Assembly (NCBI RefSeq): GCF_026011735.1
Contig: NZ_BRVN01000003.1
Coordinates: 62,001 to 126,000 of the forward strand
Length of the DNA stretch: 64,000 nucleotides
Direction of reading: 5' to 3'
Origin: Dietzia sp. NCCP-2495
GTDB taxonomy: Bacteria > Actinomycetota > Actinomycetes > Mycobacteriales > Mycobacteriaceae
Made by a program: the position numbers and the translations under genes
Shown: one piece after another, positions 7,968 through 15,207 of the stretch
Layout of the letters: the number at the start of each line of letters is the position of its first letter
Position numbering within the stretch: position 1 is the stretch's first letter
Notes under the pieces: model-generated
What the model saw: the letters and a program-made list of their open reading frames with translations, nothing else
The model's database searches: none
What the model was told of the DNA's origin: nothing

Positions 7968-8969
7968 GTGTCCGTAGTTCGCCAGGTTGTCCCGCTCGGT
8001 GCACAGTGGCCGGGTATCGACCCGTTCCTGTTCGCCGTCCACCATCGCGACGAGTTCCCGCCCGCCGACGGCCAGACCATGCGTCCCGCCGCCTCGCTCG
8101 AGGGCCGATCCATCGGCCAGGACTTCTCGGGCAAGGACGGGTGGTCGATGTACCACGGCGACACCGTCCCCGGCTTTCCGCAGCACCCCCACCGCGGGTT
8201 CGAGACCGTCACCGTGGTGCTCGAGGGCGTGGTGGACCATACTGACTCGCTCGGCGCCGCCGCGCGTTTCGGCCACGGCGACACGCAGTGGCTCACCGCG
8301 GGTGCCGGGATCTCGCACTCAGAGATGATGCCCCTGCTGGCCGACGACGCGCCCAACCCGCTCGAACTGTTCCAGATCTGGCTCAACCTCGCACCCGAGG
8401 ACAAGTCCGCGCAGCCGCACTTCGACATGTTCTGGGCCGAGGACACCCCAGTCGTCGTGCGCGGCGAGAATGGCGCCGAGGCGAGGTTCCGCGTGATCGC
8501 CGGCGAGATCGACGGTGTCCGCGCGCTGGACCCGCCGCCGAATTCGTGGGCGGCCCGCCCCGAGAACCACCTCGCGATCTGGATCGTCACCCTCGATCCC
8601 GGTGTGAGCACCGAACTTCCCGCCTTCGACCCGGCCGCCGGACGCGTCCTCTATAACTACGGCGGCGGCCTCACCGTCGACGGGCAGACGCTCGGCTACG
8701 ACGCCGCCGTGCTGGCGCCCGAGGCCGTGACGGTCACCGCCGGCGAGAACGGCGCCGCGTTTCTCATCCTCCAGGCCAGGCCCATCGGCGCGCCGGTCGT
8801 CCAACAGGGTCCGTTCGTCGGCAACACCCGCGAGGACGTCATCTCCGCGATGGACGACTACCGGGCCGGGGTGTTCGGGCAGTGGGACCTGACGAGCAAC
8901 GGACCCGTCCACGCGCACGGCGAAACTCGGTTCGCCCGCTACCCGGACGGGACCGAGAGTCGGCCCTGA
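7968..8969 (+). CDS. Pirin-family protein
   Basis: The 333-residue protein is a bicupin of the pirin family. The N-terminal cupin keeps the metal ligands: QHPHRGFETVTVVLEGVVDHTDS supplies the histidine cluster and LTAGAGISHSEM the later His and Glu. The C-terminal cupin is degenerate, as usual. Bacterial pirins can act as quercetinases or modulators of metabolic enzymes, but the role of this one is unknown. CGAGGAGGAG lies just before the GTG start. The gene is monocistronic, and a short GAGCTCG/CGAGCTC hairpin follows it. At 333 residues it is longer than many pirins (about 290), with extra sequence at the C-terminus. Confidence 0.88.
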   Translation: MSVVRQVVPLGAQWPGIDPFLFAVHHRDEFPPADGQTMRPAASLEGRSIGQDFSGKDGWSMYHGDTVPGFPQHPHRGFETVTVVLEGVVDHTDSLGAAARFGHGDTQWLTAGAGISHSEMMPLLADDAPNPLELFQIWLNLAPEDKSAQPHFDMFWAEDTPVVVRGENGAEARFRVIAGEIDGVRALDPPPNSWAARPENHLAIWIVTLDPGVSTELPAFDPAAGRVLYNYGGGLTVDGQTLGYDAAVLAPEAVTVTAGENGAAFLILQARPIGAPVVQQGPFVGNTREDVISAMDDYRAGVFGQWDLTSNGPVHAHGETRFARYPDGTESRP

Positions 8970-8985
8970 CCCGTTCCGGAACCTG

Positions 8986-9001
8986 GAGCTCGTCCGAGCT
9001 C
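8986..9001. terminator. Possible short terminator hairpin after the pirin gene
   Basis: A 7-bp perfect stem, GAGCTCG with its complement, has only 2 bases between the arms. It is preceded by a second palindrome, TTCCGGAA. It lies between convergent genes (pirin and the 9095-9766 gene). The stem is short and no T run follows, so this is tentative. Confidence 0.35.
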
Positions 9002-9094
9002 ATTACTGCACCTGACGGGAGTTAGCGATTGCGTTCGCGGTTTGCCGCGTGTTCTGGACAGCGTTGCAGGCCGGTGGCCGTCCCGACCGGGTGA

Positions 9095-9766
9095 TCAGGG
9101 CATGGTCATGTACATCAGGCGGTAGTGCCGTTCCGGCTGCCCATCAATCACCCCGGTGATGCCGAAGTGCAACATCATTTCGGTCTGCGGTAGGCCGGCT
9201 TCCACACAGGTCGATCCGTCTGCCGGTGCATCCGGGTGATCCGGCGGGAGGACGTCGTCGACTCGCCCCTCAACGCGCATCGCCTCGGGCTCACCACAGT
9301 CGGCCCGCACGGGGACCTCCGATCCCTCCTCGCGCACCAGGCGCTCCCCGGCCGTGATGTTGTTGACGGCCGTCGTCGGATCGACGCCAACCTGGCAGGT
9401 GCACAGGGTTGCCGGCTCGGGATAGGACTGCGCTACACCGGACAGCACACCGTCGACTCCGATGCAGTCCCCGAATTGTCCGGGCTCGAGGATGGCAAGG
9501 ACCTCCTGTTCGGCAGCCGGATCCGAGCAGTCGATCCGTCTGAACTCCATTTCCGAGTCGTCGGTCACGATGCACTCACCGACCGCGAGAGGGTCCGGCG
9601 CGGAATCGCCGGAATCCCGGAGAACTCCCACAATCCCCCCGACGACCGCCAGTCGCGCAACGGCGATCACCGCCGAGATGATGCAGCCGTTCCGCTTCCG
9701 CTCGGGCTGAGAGGGCGACGTCAGCTGAGGCCGCCTACAGGTTGTCGGCGGCCCGGATGAAGGCAC
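9095..9766 (-). CDS. Hypothetical single-pass membrane protein with a cysteine-containing extracellular domain
   Basis: I do not recognise a family. The 223-residue product has a basic, Pro-rich N-terminus (about residues 1-27, including PERKRNG), one membrane segment (about 28-50, IISAVIAVARLAVVGGIVGVL), and an acidic outside domain. That domain has seven cysteines (for example GECIV, RIDCSD, DCIGVDG, LCTCQV), which suggests disulfides. The layout resembles small septum- or envelope-associated proteins of actinobacteria. The GTG start at 9766 overlaps the end of the upstream hydrolase gene by 32 bases; any later start would cut the membrane helix. It is the last gene of a three-gene run on this strand. 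Confidence 0.6.
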   Translation of the reverse strand: MPSSGPPTTCRRPQLTSPSQPERKRNGCIISAVIAVARLAVVGGIVGVLRDSGDSAPDPLAVGECIVTDDSEMEFRRIDCSDPAAEQEVLAILEPGQFGDCIGVDGVLSGVAQSYPEPATLCTCQVGVDPTTAVNNITAGERLVREEGSEVPVRADCGEPEAMRVEGRVDDVLPPDHPDAPADGSTCVEAGLPQTEMMLHFGITGVIDGQPERHYRLMYMTMP

Positions 9767-10514
9767 CCACCTTTTCCGGCCACCGCGCGACCTCGGCCGG
9801 CGAGTGCGCCACCTCGATCTGCGCGGCCGGGAGGAGGCCTGCCAGCTCGCGGGCCACCTCGAGCGGGTGCGAGGCGTCCTCCGGCCAGGCCAGCAGCAGC
9901 ACCGGCATCGACAGCCGGGACACCGCCTCGCGTGCGGGCAGGTCTGTGACCGCCGCGCCCCGGAACGCGGCGGGCAGCCAGTCGTCGGTCACGTCGGGGA
10001 TCGTGACGGGTCCGTCGGGGTCGATCGCCGGTGAGGTGGGCGGCTGCAGTGTCAGCTCCGACCACCGGGCCACGCCCCACCGTTCGACCTGGCGCGCCCC
10101 CAGTTCGTAGATCCGCCCCTGTTCGCGGCGCCACTCCCACGCCGTCGGCGGGATGGCCAGCGTCAACGAGGCGAACCGCCACGGCTGCTCGACGGCGGCC
10201 GTCAGCAGTGTGGCCGTGCCCATCGAGCGCCCCACGCCGTGGACGGGACGGTCGCCGAACACCTCGTCGAGCTGGCCGCGCAGGTCCCGGGCCAGCGCGG
10301 GCCACGTGTAGTCGCCGGGATCGACGGAGCCGGGGGACGCCCCGTGCCCGCGGGCGTCGTACCGGAGGACCTCCAGGCCGGGCTGTCCGGCCGTGAGGTC
10401 GCTGCCGGTCAGATCCTCGCGGCGTCGGCTCGACGACAACCCGTGCAGCTGCACCACCGGAAGTCCCTCGCCGCGGACGTCGCGAGCGAGGCCGGCCACG
10501 TCCGATATGCTCAT
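9735..10514 (-). CDS. Alpha/beta hydrolase
   Basis: The 259-residue protein has the alpha/beta hydrolase fold. VVQLHGLSSSRR supplies the oxyanion loop, RYDARGHGASPG is the usual second motif, and the nucleophile elbow is GVGRSMGTAT. The acid lies in LAWPEDASHPLE and the histidine in VAHSPAEV near the C-terminus, so the triad seems complete. No signal peptide is visible. Substrate cannot be predicted. It lies 16 bases downstream of the DUF2599 lipoprotein gene and overlaps the next gene, so the three are likely one transcript. GAGAGGG about 10 bases upstream supports the ATG at 10514. Confidence 0.85.
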   Translation of the reverse strand: MSISDVAGLARDVRGEGLPVVQLHGLSSSRRREDLTGSDLTAGQPGLEVLRYDARGHGASPGSVDPGDYTWPALARDLRGQLDEVFGDRPVHGVGRSMGTATLLTAAVEQPWRFASLTLAIPPTAWEWRREQGRIYELGARQVERWGVARWSELTLQPPTSPAIDPDGPVTIPDVTDDWLPAAFRGAAVTDLPAREAVSRLSMPVLLLAWPEDASHPLEVARELAGLLPAAQIEVAHSPAEVARWPEKVGAFIRAADNL

Positions 10515-10530
10515 TTCTGTTGCCCTCTCG

Positions 10531-11094
10531 TCATACTTCCGGCCCTCCCGGGTTGCAGCCCTCGAGGAGCATCCGGTCTGCTGGCACGTCGGGTCGCCAG
10601 GGCTCGATGTTCCACGTCTTCTTGTCCGGTTCGAGGATCCGCGCCCAGGTCCAGTGGCAGTCGAACTGCTCCCACATGCCCGGGGTGTCCGCGTCGGGGG
10701 CCGACGCCACCACCTCGGACCACGCCTGCGCGGCGTCGGTGGTCCCGGTCGCCTGCCTGGCTGACGGGGTCGGTGTGATGCGGAGCGTCACGCCGTACTC
10801 GGAATCGCCCCAGGTCGTCGACGCGATGAACGGTGGGAGGGCCGCGGGAGGTGCCGGTGGATCCACGCGCGGTGCAGGAGGGACCGCGGTAGGGGTCGCC
10901 GGAGTTGTCGGAGCCGGAGTCGGAGCCCTCGGAACCGGAGTAGAGGGCGAGGGTGACGACGACGACACGGTGGTCGTGGTCGATCCCACAGCCGTGTCCT
11001 CGGACTCCGTACTGTTGTCAGCGCAGCCTGCTGCGGCCATCGTGACCAGCACGATCGCGGTAGCGGCACAGATCGGTCTCTGGAGGCGGAGCAT
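10531..11094 (-). CDS. DUF2599-type lipoprotein
   Basis: The 187-residue product has a lipoprotein signal (hydrophobic stretch then MAAAGC, lipidated cysteine near residue 24) followed by a long Ser/Thr/Pro-rich linker (about residues 28-85). The C-terminal domain matches my memory of the DUF2599 pattern found in Corynebacteriales: AWSEVVASAPDADTPGMWEQ, then FDCHWTWA, KKTWNIEPWRPDVP and a final GCNPG. Two conserved cysteines (FDC and GCNP) probably form a disulfide. It should be anchored on the outside of the cell membrane. Function is unknown. The ATG at 11094 gives a normal-length signal. It is divergent from the small peptide gene at 11214. Confidence 0.75.
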   Translation of the reverse strand: MLRLQRPICAATAIVLVTMAAAGCADNSTESEDTAVGSTTTTVSSSSPSPSTPVPRAPTPAPTTPATPTAVPPAPRVDPPAPPAALPPFIASTTWGDSEYGVTLRITPTPSARQATGTTDAAQAWSEVVASAPDADTPGMWEQFDCHWTWARILEPDKKTWNIEPWRPDVPADRMLLEGCNPGGPEV

Positions 11095-11213
11095 CGGTGG
11101 CAGTCTGCCACGATCCAGAGGTTGCAAACGAGCACGGATGCTTGGATCCTGTGACTATAGATACCGGCGTTGATGGACAGTCCGCACGCCACCGAAGAGA
11201 AGGAGCGTGACCG

Positions 11214-11330
11214 ATGCCCCAGTTCGACCTCACCCAGGCTCAGGCGATGTGGGATGGAATCTTCCCGGCGATCTTCGGCCCCCTTGCCGCCTTCGTCGAC
11301 ACGGTCGGTGCGTCCGTCCAGGGTCCCTGA
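11214..11330 (+). CDS. 38-residue hydrophobic acidic peptide (possible porin-like peptide)
   Basis: A short frame of 38 codons begins ATG at 11214 with AAGGAG 8 bases upstream and ends TGA at 11328-11330. The peptide begins MPQFDLTQAQAMWDG and continues with a hydrophobic stretch (IFPAIFGPLAAFVDTV). It has three aspartates and no lysine, arginine or histidine, and no signal peptide. This is reminiscent in size and charge of the PorA/PorH peptides (about 45-57 residues) that form channels in the mycolate outer membrane of Corynebacterium, but I see no definite sequence match. It could also be a small inner-membrane peptide. The strong ribosome site makes translation likely. Confidence 0.6.
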   Translation: MPQFDLTQAQAMWDGIFPAIFGPLAAFVDTVGASVQGP

Positions 11331-11337
11331 TCGACTC

Positions 11338-11886
11338 TCATCCCACGGCGAGGATCTTGAGCAGGGTCTTGAGATTCCGCGTGGTCAGGTGAACCTTGTT
11401 TTCGCGGGAATCGAGCACCTTCGCGGCCGCTGATTTCAGTGTGTCGCCGCGTGACACCCGCCAGTACACCCAGTCCGGCCCGGCAGCCACGGATTCCGTG
11501 GAGTCGGGCCGGACTGCGTCGTTCATGAGCTCCGCTACGCGACCGGCGACCTGGCGTGAGTCGGAGAAGACCACGTAATCGTGGTGCTCCGGCAGTGACT
11601 CGAACGGGTATCCCTCGACAGCGTCCGCGACCGCGGCTCTGGGGAACACCTGGACCACCGCGTCATAGGAGAACCTCTCGGCGTAGGCGGCCTCGAGTGC
11701 CTGCCGGAGCTCGGGGATCGGGCGGTCATGCGTCAAAACGACGTTCCCGGAGGCGAGCACGGTCGCAACGTCCCGGCATCCCACGGATTCGGTGCACTCG
11801 CGCAGGTCGGCCATCGCGATCCGGTTCCCCTTGCCGACGTTGATCCCCCGCAGTAGTGCCACCGCGCGAGAGCTGTAGGAAGTCAT
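11338..11886 (-). CDS. DUF1697 family protein
   Basis: The 182-residue protein shows the DUF1697 signature from the start: VALLRGINVGKGNRIAMADLRE, then VATVLASGNVVLTHD, and a central FRREV-like region with GYPFESLPEHHDYVVFSD. The end is VYWRVSRGDTLKSAAAKVL followed by TTRNLKTLLKI. The family is widespread but has no established biochemical role. The ATG at 11886 gives the canonical N-terminus; longer frames add only Arg-rich sequence. It ends 7 bases from the end of the convergent small peptide gene and is divergent from the SRPBCC gene. Confidence 0.85.
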   Translation of the reverse strand: MTSYSSRAVALLRGINVGKGNRIAMADLRECTESVGCRDVATVLASGNVVLTHDRPIPELRQALEAAYAERFSYDAVVQVFPRAAVADAVEGYPFESLPEHHDYVVFSDSRQVAGRVAELMNDAVRPDSTESVAAGPDWVYWRVSRGDTLKSAAAKVLDSRENKVHLTTRNLKTLLKILAVG

Positions 11887-11936
11887 GTCCTGATCTTCGC
11901 ACCTGCGGCGGGAGTATGACGGTAGTTTCATTTCCC

Positions 11937-12377
11937 ATGGCAGTCTCAGTGCAATCAGTAATCACCATCGAGGCCGGGATCCCCGAGATCATGGCCGTCT
12001 TGGCGGACGTCGAAACCCTCGTCGACTGGTCGGACGCCCACCGCGCAGTCGAGGTCCGCGAGGCGGACGAGGACGGGTGGCCGATCCTCGTCTGGGAGAG
12101 GATCTCGCAGGCCGGGATCACTGACGAGATGGTCGTCAAGTACGAGTGGTACGACGGCGAGGTGAGCTGGAGCCTGGTGGAGAGCGGTGCGATGAAGGCC
12201 CAGAACGCGCGCTACCAGCTCACTGACAACGGCGACGGCACCACGCACGTGGTGTTCGACCTCGAGGTGGATCTCAAGATCAAGATCCCCGGCATGCTCG
12301 TGAAGAAGGCGCAGAAGGGCATCGCCGACACCGCGACGAAGGGTCTGCGCAAGGAAGTCCTCCGCCGCTACTCGTGA
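11937..12377 (+). CDS. SRPBCC (START-like) family protein
   Basis: The 146-residue protein fits the small actinobacterial SRPBCC group. IEAGIPEIMAVLADVETLVDWSD is the first strand-helix unit, YEWYDGEVSWSLVES the central sheet, and IPGMLVKKAQKGIADTATKGLRKEVLRR the long C-terminal helix. It probably binds a hydrophobic ligand; none is known. The ATG at 11937 has TAGTTT 8 bases upstream, consistent with a leaderless mRNA; an ATG at 11916 is an alternative adding seven residues. Its last 10 bases overlap the end of the convergent aroD gene. Confidence 0.85.
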   Translation: MAVSVQSVITIEAGIPEIMAVLADVETLVDWSDAHRAVEVREADEDGWPILVWERISQAGITDEMVVKYEWYDGEVSWSLVESGAMKAQNARYQLTDNGDGTTHVVFDLEVDLKIKIPGMLVKKAQKGIADTATKGLRKEVLRRYS

Positions 12378-13135
12378 GCTCCGTGGTGGAGGAGGTCGAG
12401 GACGCCGCGCACGTCGGAGGCGGGGAGCTGCCCCGGTGCGGAGGCGGCGCCCACGGTCGCGAATGTCGCGGCTGAGCCGAACACGCCGCCGCCGATCCGC
12501 GTGACCGCGCCGAGAGCCCCCATCGACATGGTGATCAGCGGGACACGCGAGAGACGGTGGCGGCGTTCGGTTGCGTCCAGGAGTGTCACGACGTCGGCCG
12601 CAGAGCGTGGCATGACGGCGATCTTCGCGACGTCTGCCCCGGCGGACTCCATGGCCTCGAGCCGCACCATGATCTCCTCCACCGCAGGTGTCCCGTCGAA
12701 ATCGTGGTTGGACGCCACCACAGAGGTGCCGTGTGTGTGCGCGGCGGCGATCGCCCGCTCGGCGACCGGGTGGCGGTACTCCACGTCGACTGCCGCCGCC
12801 AGCCCGGTGGCCGCCAGTGCGTCGATCAGCGCGAGATAGCTCTCGGGCGGGATGTCGGCGGACCCGCCCTCCGCGGTGGTGCGGAAGGTCGCCAGGATCG
12901 GGATGTCGGGTACCAGTTCGGCCACCCGCTCGAGTGCGGACACCGCCGGGGCGGGATCGGTCCCGCCGCCGGCGGTGAACGGCTGGTAGAGATCAACCCG
13001 CCATTCGACCGCGCCCGCGTCCAGGGCGGCGGCGGCCGCCACCGCACTCTGGTCCAGCTCCGTGGCATCGCGTGCGGTGATGGGCACGATGATCGTCGGC
13101 GAGCTCGGATCGAGGTGCAGCTGTTGGCGGGGCAT
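12368..13135 (-). CDS. aroD: 3-dehydroquinate dehydratase, type I
   Basis: The 255-residue protein is a class I (Schiff-base) dehydroquinase, converting 3-dehydroquinate to 3-dehydroshikimate. Active-site residues are in place: E44 and R46 in VEWRVDLY, H144 in SNHDFDGTP, the Schiff-base lysine K171 in ADVAKIAVMP, and R213 near GGGVFGSAATFA. Actinobacteria usually use the unrelated type II enzyme (AroQ), so this may be an extra, catabolic or quinate-related copy. A -10-like TAGTGT lies 6 bases before the ATG. DUF4262 lies 28 bases upstream on the same strand, so the two may also be co-transcribed. Confidence 0.92.
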   Translation of the reverse strand: MPRQQLHLDPSSPTIIVPITARDATELDQSAVAAAAALDAGAVEWRVDLYQPFTAGGGTDPAPAVSALERVAELVPDIPILATFRTTAEGGSADIPPESYLALIDALAATGLAAAVDVEYRHPVAERAIAAAHTHGTSVVASNHDFDGTPAVEEIMVRLEAMESAGADVAKIAVMPRSAADVVTLLDATERRHRLSRVPLITMSMGALGAVTRIGGGVFGSAATFATVGAASAPGQLPASDVRGVLDLLHHGAHE

Positions 13136-13163
13136 GTCTAGACACTACGACGCCGGGTGAGGG

Positions 13164-13637
13164 TCAGTCGCAGCCGCCGCACGAGCACGGTCGACGTGCC
13201 GGGATCAGTTCCAACGCGTCCACCTCGCCCGAGCTGTAGTACCGGGCCGCCCAGTGCAGGGTGCGGGACGGGCGCTGGACCGGGACGAGCTCCCACGTGG
13301 CGCCTCCGCGCCCCTCGCAGAGAAGATGGCCGGCGTCGAGTGTGTCTCCGTCCAGGACTACCTCGCCCCACCTGCTGAGTATCGCGGTGGTCTCCGCGGC
13401 CCCGAATCCCCGCAGCAGCAGCTCGGGATGCCCGAGCCCGGACAGGCCGATGGTGTACCCGAACTGTTGGGCACGGGTCAGTGGAGTGTCCGCGCAGCCC
13501 GAGCACCGGCAGCCTCGGCCGACGTGGATGATGTTCATCCCGTACCGGTCGATGAAGGCGGCGGTCTCCAGCAGCTCGGGGCTGGTAGAGGTGGGGCTGG
13601 TGACGGTGGGACGGGCGGCGACTGCGGGGCGGGTCAT
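13164..13637 (-). CDS. DUF4262 domain protein
   Basis: The 157-residue product contains the DUF4262 pattern FGYTIGLSGLGHPELLLRGFG at about residues 60-80, preceded by a cysteine pair (GRGCRCSGCADTPLT) and ended by SCGGCD, so a zinc site is plausible. The N-terminal 25 residues are Ala/Thr/Pro-rich. The family is found widely in actinobacteria and has no known function. AAGGAG lies 6-11 bases before the ATG at 13637. It probably forms a unit with aroD downstream. It is divergent from the patatin gene, and the 218-base gap between them carries an inverted repeat. Confidence 0.8.
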   Translation of the reverse strand: MTRPAVAARPTVTSPTSTSPELLETAAFIDRYGMNIIHVGRGCRCSGCADTPLTRAQQFGYTIGLSGLGHPELLLRGFGAAETTAILSRWGEVVLDGDTLDAGHLLCEGRGGATWELVPVQRPSRTLHWAARYYSSGEVDALELIPARRPCSCGGCD

Positions 13638-13743
13638 GGGTGACTCCTTCTCTGGTGGTGTTCCTCGCGCACCGGGAGTGTTCCCGGTGCGGGCCGTGTG
13701 GCCTGTGCATCGAACAGGCGGTCGATGCGTGGCTGACGATAGA

Positions 13744-13757
13744 TGTCGGGTACGACA
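13744..13757. promoter_or_regulatory. Inverted repeat TGTCGGGTACGACA (possible operator)
   Basis: Perfect 5-bp arms TGTCG/CGACA flank GGTA in the gap between the divergent DUF4262 and patatin genes. The identical 14 bases recur in another divergent gap at 36282-36295. A protein-binding site is plausible, but I cannot name the regulator. Confidence 0.4.
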
Positions 13758-13855
13758 CGTCTGCCCGGTCGGAGACCCTCTGCGGGCGGCGGAGCGGTGC
13801 ACAATTGACGTCGACACACAGGTCGAGGCGGGGACACCGTCAGGAGGGGGCGTAG

Positions 13856-15091
13856 ATGAGGATCGCGTTGGCGCTGGGCTCGGGCGGTGCACGCGGCTAC
13901 GTGCACATCGGGGTGATCCGTGAGCTCGAGCTGCGGGGCCACGAGGTGGCGGGGGTCTCGGGCGCGTCAATGGGGGCCGTGGTGGGTGCCCTGTACGCGG
14001 CCGGCGAGCTCGACGGGTTCGAGGAATGGGTCCGCGGGCTCTCCCAGCGTGATGTCCTCCGGCTCCTCGACGTGTCCTTCGCCGGCGGCGGCGCGATCCG
14101 GGCGAACAAGATCATGGCCGTGATCGGGTCGATGCTCGACGGCGCGCGGATCGAGGACATGCGCATCCCCTTCACGGCGGTCGCCACCGACCTGCGCGCC
14201 CGGCGCGAGGTGTGGTTCACGCGCGGTCCCGCGGACGTGGCGGTCCGTGCCTCGTTCGCCATCCCCAGTGTCATCACGCCGGCGCTCGTGAACGGCCGCC
14301 TCATCATCGACGGCGGTGTGACCAACCCGGTCCCGCTCGAGCCGCTCGCCCCGGTCGACGCGGATCTGTTGCTGGCCGTCTCGCTCACCGGGCGCCGCTC
14401 GGGCATGCGGGTCTCGACTTTCCTCGAGAGCTCCGACCCCGATGAGGAGTCGGCGGACTTCGACACCCGGAGCACCAGGAAGGGCGGGTCCGGAGGTGGC
14501 AAGTCCGGCGGCACCCTCACCGGCCGCATCAAGACGGTGGCCGCCGATGTCCGCGACGTCGAACTGGTGCGGTTCATCACGGCGCGCTGGGGCCACGGCG
14601 ACGCTGCCGAGCTCGAGCAGTCCGAGCAGAGTGAGCAGGCCGGTAAGCCCGAGGAGGCCGAGCAGGCTGAGCTGGCCGAAAAGCCCGAGGAGGCCGGGCA
14701 GGCTGAGCACACCGAACAGGCTGGGCACACCGAACAGGCTGAGCACACCGAACAGGCTGGGCAATCCGAGCTTACCGAGTCTTCCGCACATCCCGCGAGC
14801 CCGTCCCGTGGAGTGGAGGAAGCGGTCGCGCGGGGCGAGGAAACAGTCGACACCGGGCGCTCCGGCGACGATTCCCTGCCCGGCACGCTGCGATTGTTCG
14901 ACGTGGTGATGCACTCGATCGAGGTGATGGAGAGCATCATCACCGCCTACCGGATGGCGGGGAACCGCCCCGACGTCCTGGTGGAGGTGCCCACCGACGC
15001 GTGCACGGCGTTCGACTTCCACCGTGCGGACGAGATGATCGCGCTCGGCCGCCGCCTCGCCGCCGAGGCACTCGACCGGGCGGGAGTGTGA
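13856..15091 (+). CDS. Patatin-like phospholipase with an acidic repeat insert
   Basis: The 411-residue protein has a bacterial patatin/RssA domain at about residues 1-190: oxyanion loop GSGGARG (8-14), nucleophile S38 in GASMG, and catalytic D152 in IIDGGVTNP. It is expected to be a serine acyl-hydrolase acting on lipids. An insert at about 250-310 is a low-complexity run of Glu/Gln/Ala/His built from an 18-base repeat, and the last 80 residues return to ordinary sequence (RLFDVVMHSIEVMES, then FDFHRADEMIALGRRLA). AGGAGG lies 7-12 bases before the ATG. The first domain should be catalytically complete; the insert is probably flexible. Confidence 0.88.
   Translation: MRIALALGSGGARGYVHIGVIRELELRGHEVAGVSGASMGAVVGALYAAGELDGFEEWVRGLSQRDVLRLLDVSFAGGGAIRANKIMAVIGSMLDGARIEDMRIPFTAVATDLRARREVWFTRGPADVAVRASFAIPSVITPALVNGRLIIDGGVTNPVPLEPLAPVDADLLLAVSLTGRRSGMRVSTFLESSDPDEESADFDTRSTRKGGSGGGKSGGTLTGRIKTVAADVRDVELVRFITARWGHGDAAELEQSEQSEQAGKPEEAEQAELAEKPEEAGQAEHTEQAGHTEQAEHTEQAGQSELTESSAHPASPSRGVEEAVARGEETVDTGRSGDDSLPGTLRLFDVVMHSIEVMESIITAYRMAGNRPDVLVEVPTDACTAFDFHRADEMIALGRRLAAEALDRAGV
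14608..14780 (+). repeat. In-frame tandem repeat inside the patatin gene
   Basis: Units close to GAACAGGCTGGGCACACC recur with a period of about 18 bases, most regular at 14700-14765. They encode repeats of the type EQAGHT and EQAEHT. The length is likely to vary between strains by slippage. Confidence 0.75.
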
Positions 15092-15207
15092 CCCGGCGGG
15101 CACGAGCGTGATTGGCGGAGGCCAGCACGCCCGCCGCGGGGGGTCAGTCGCGTGGACGACCGTCCGTTTGATCGCCGGATTCTGAGAATCGAACTACCCT
15201 CGGCCTC

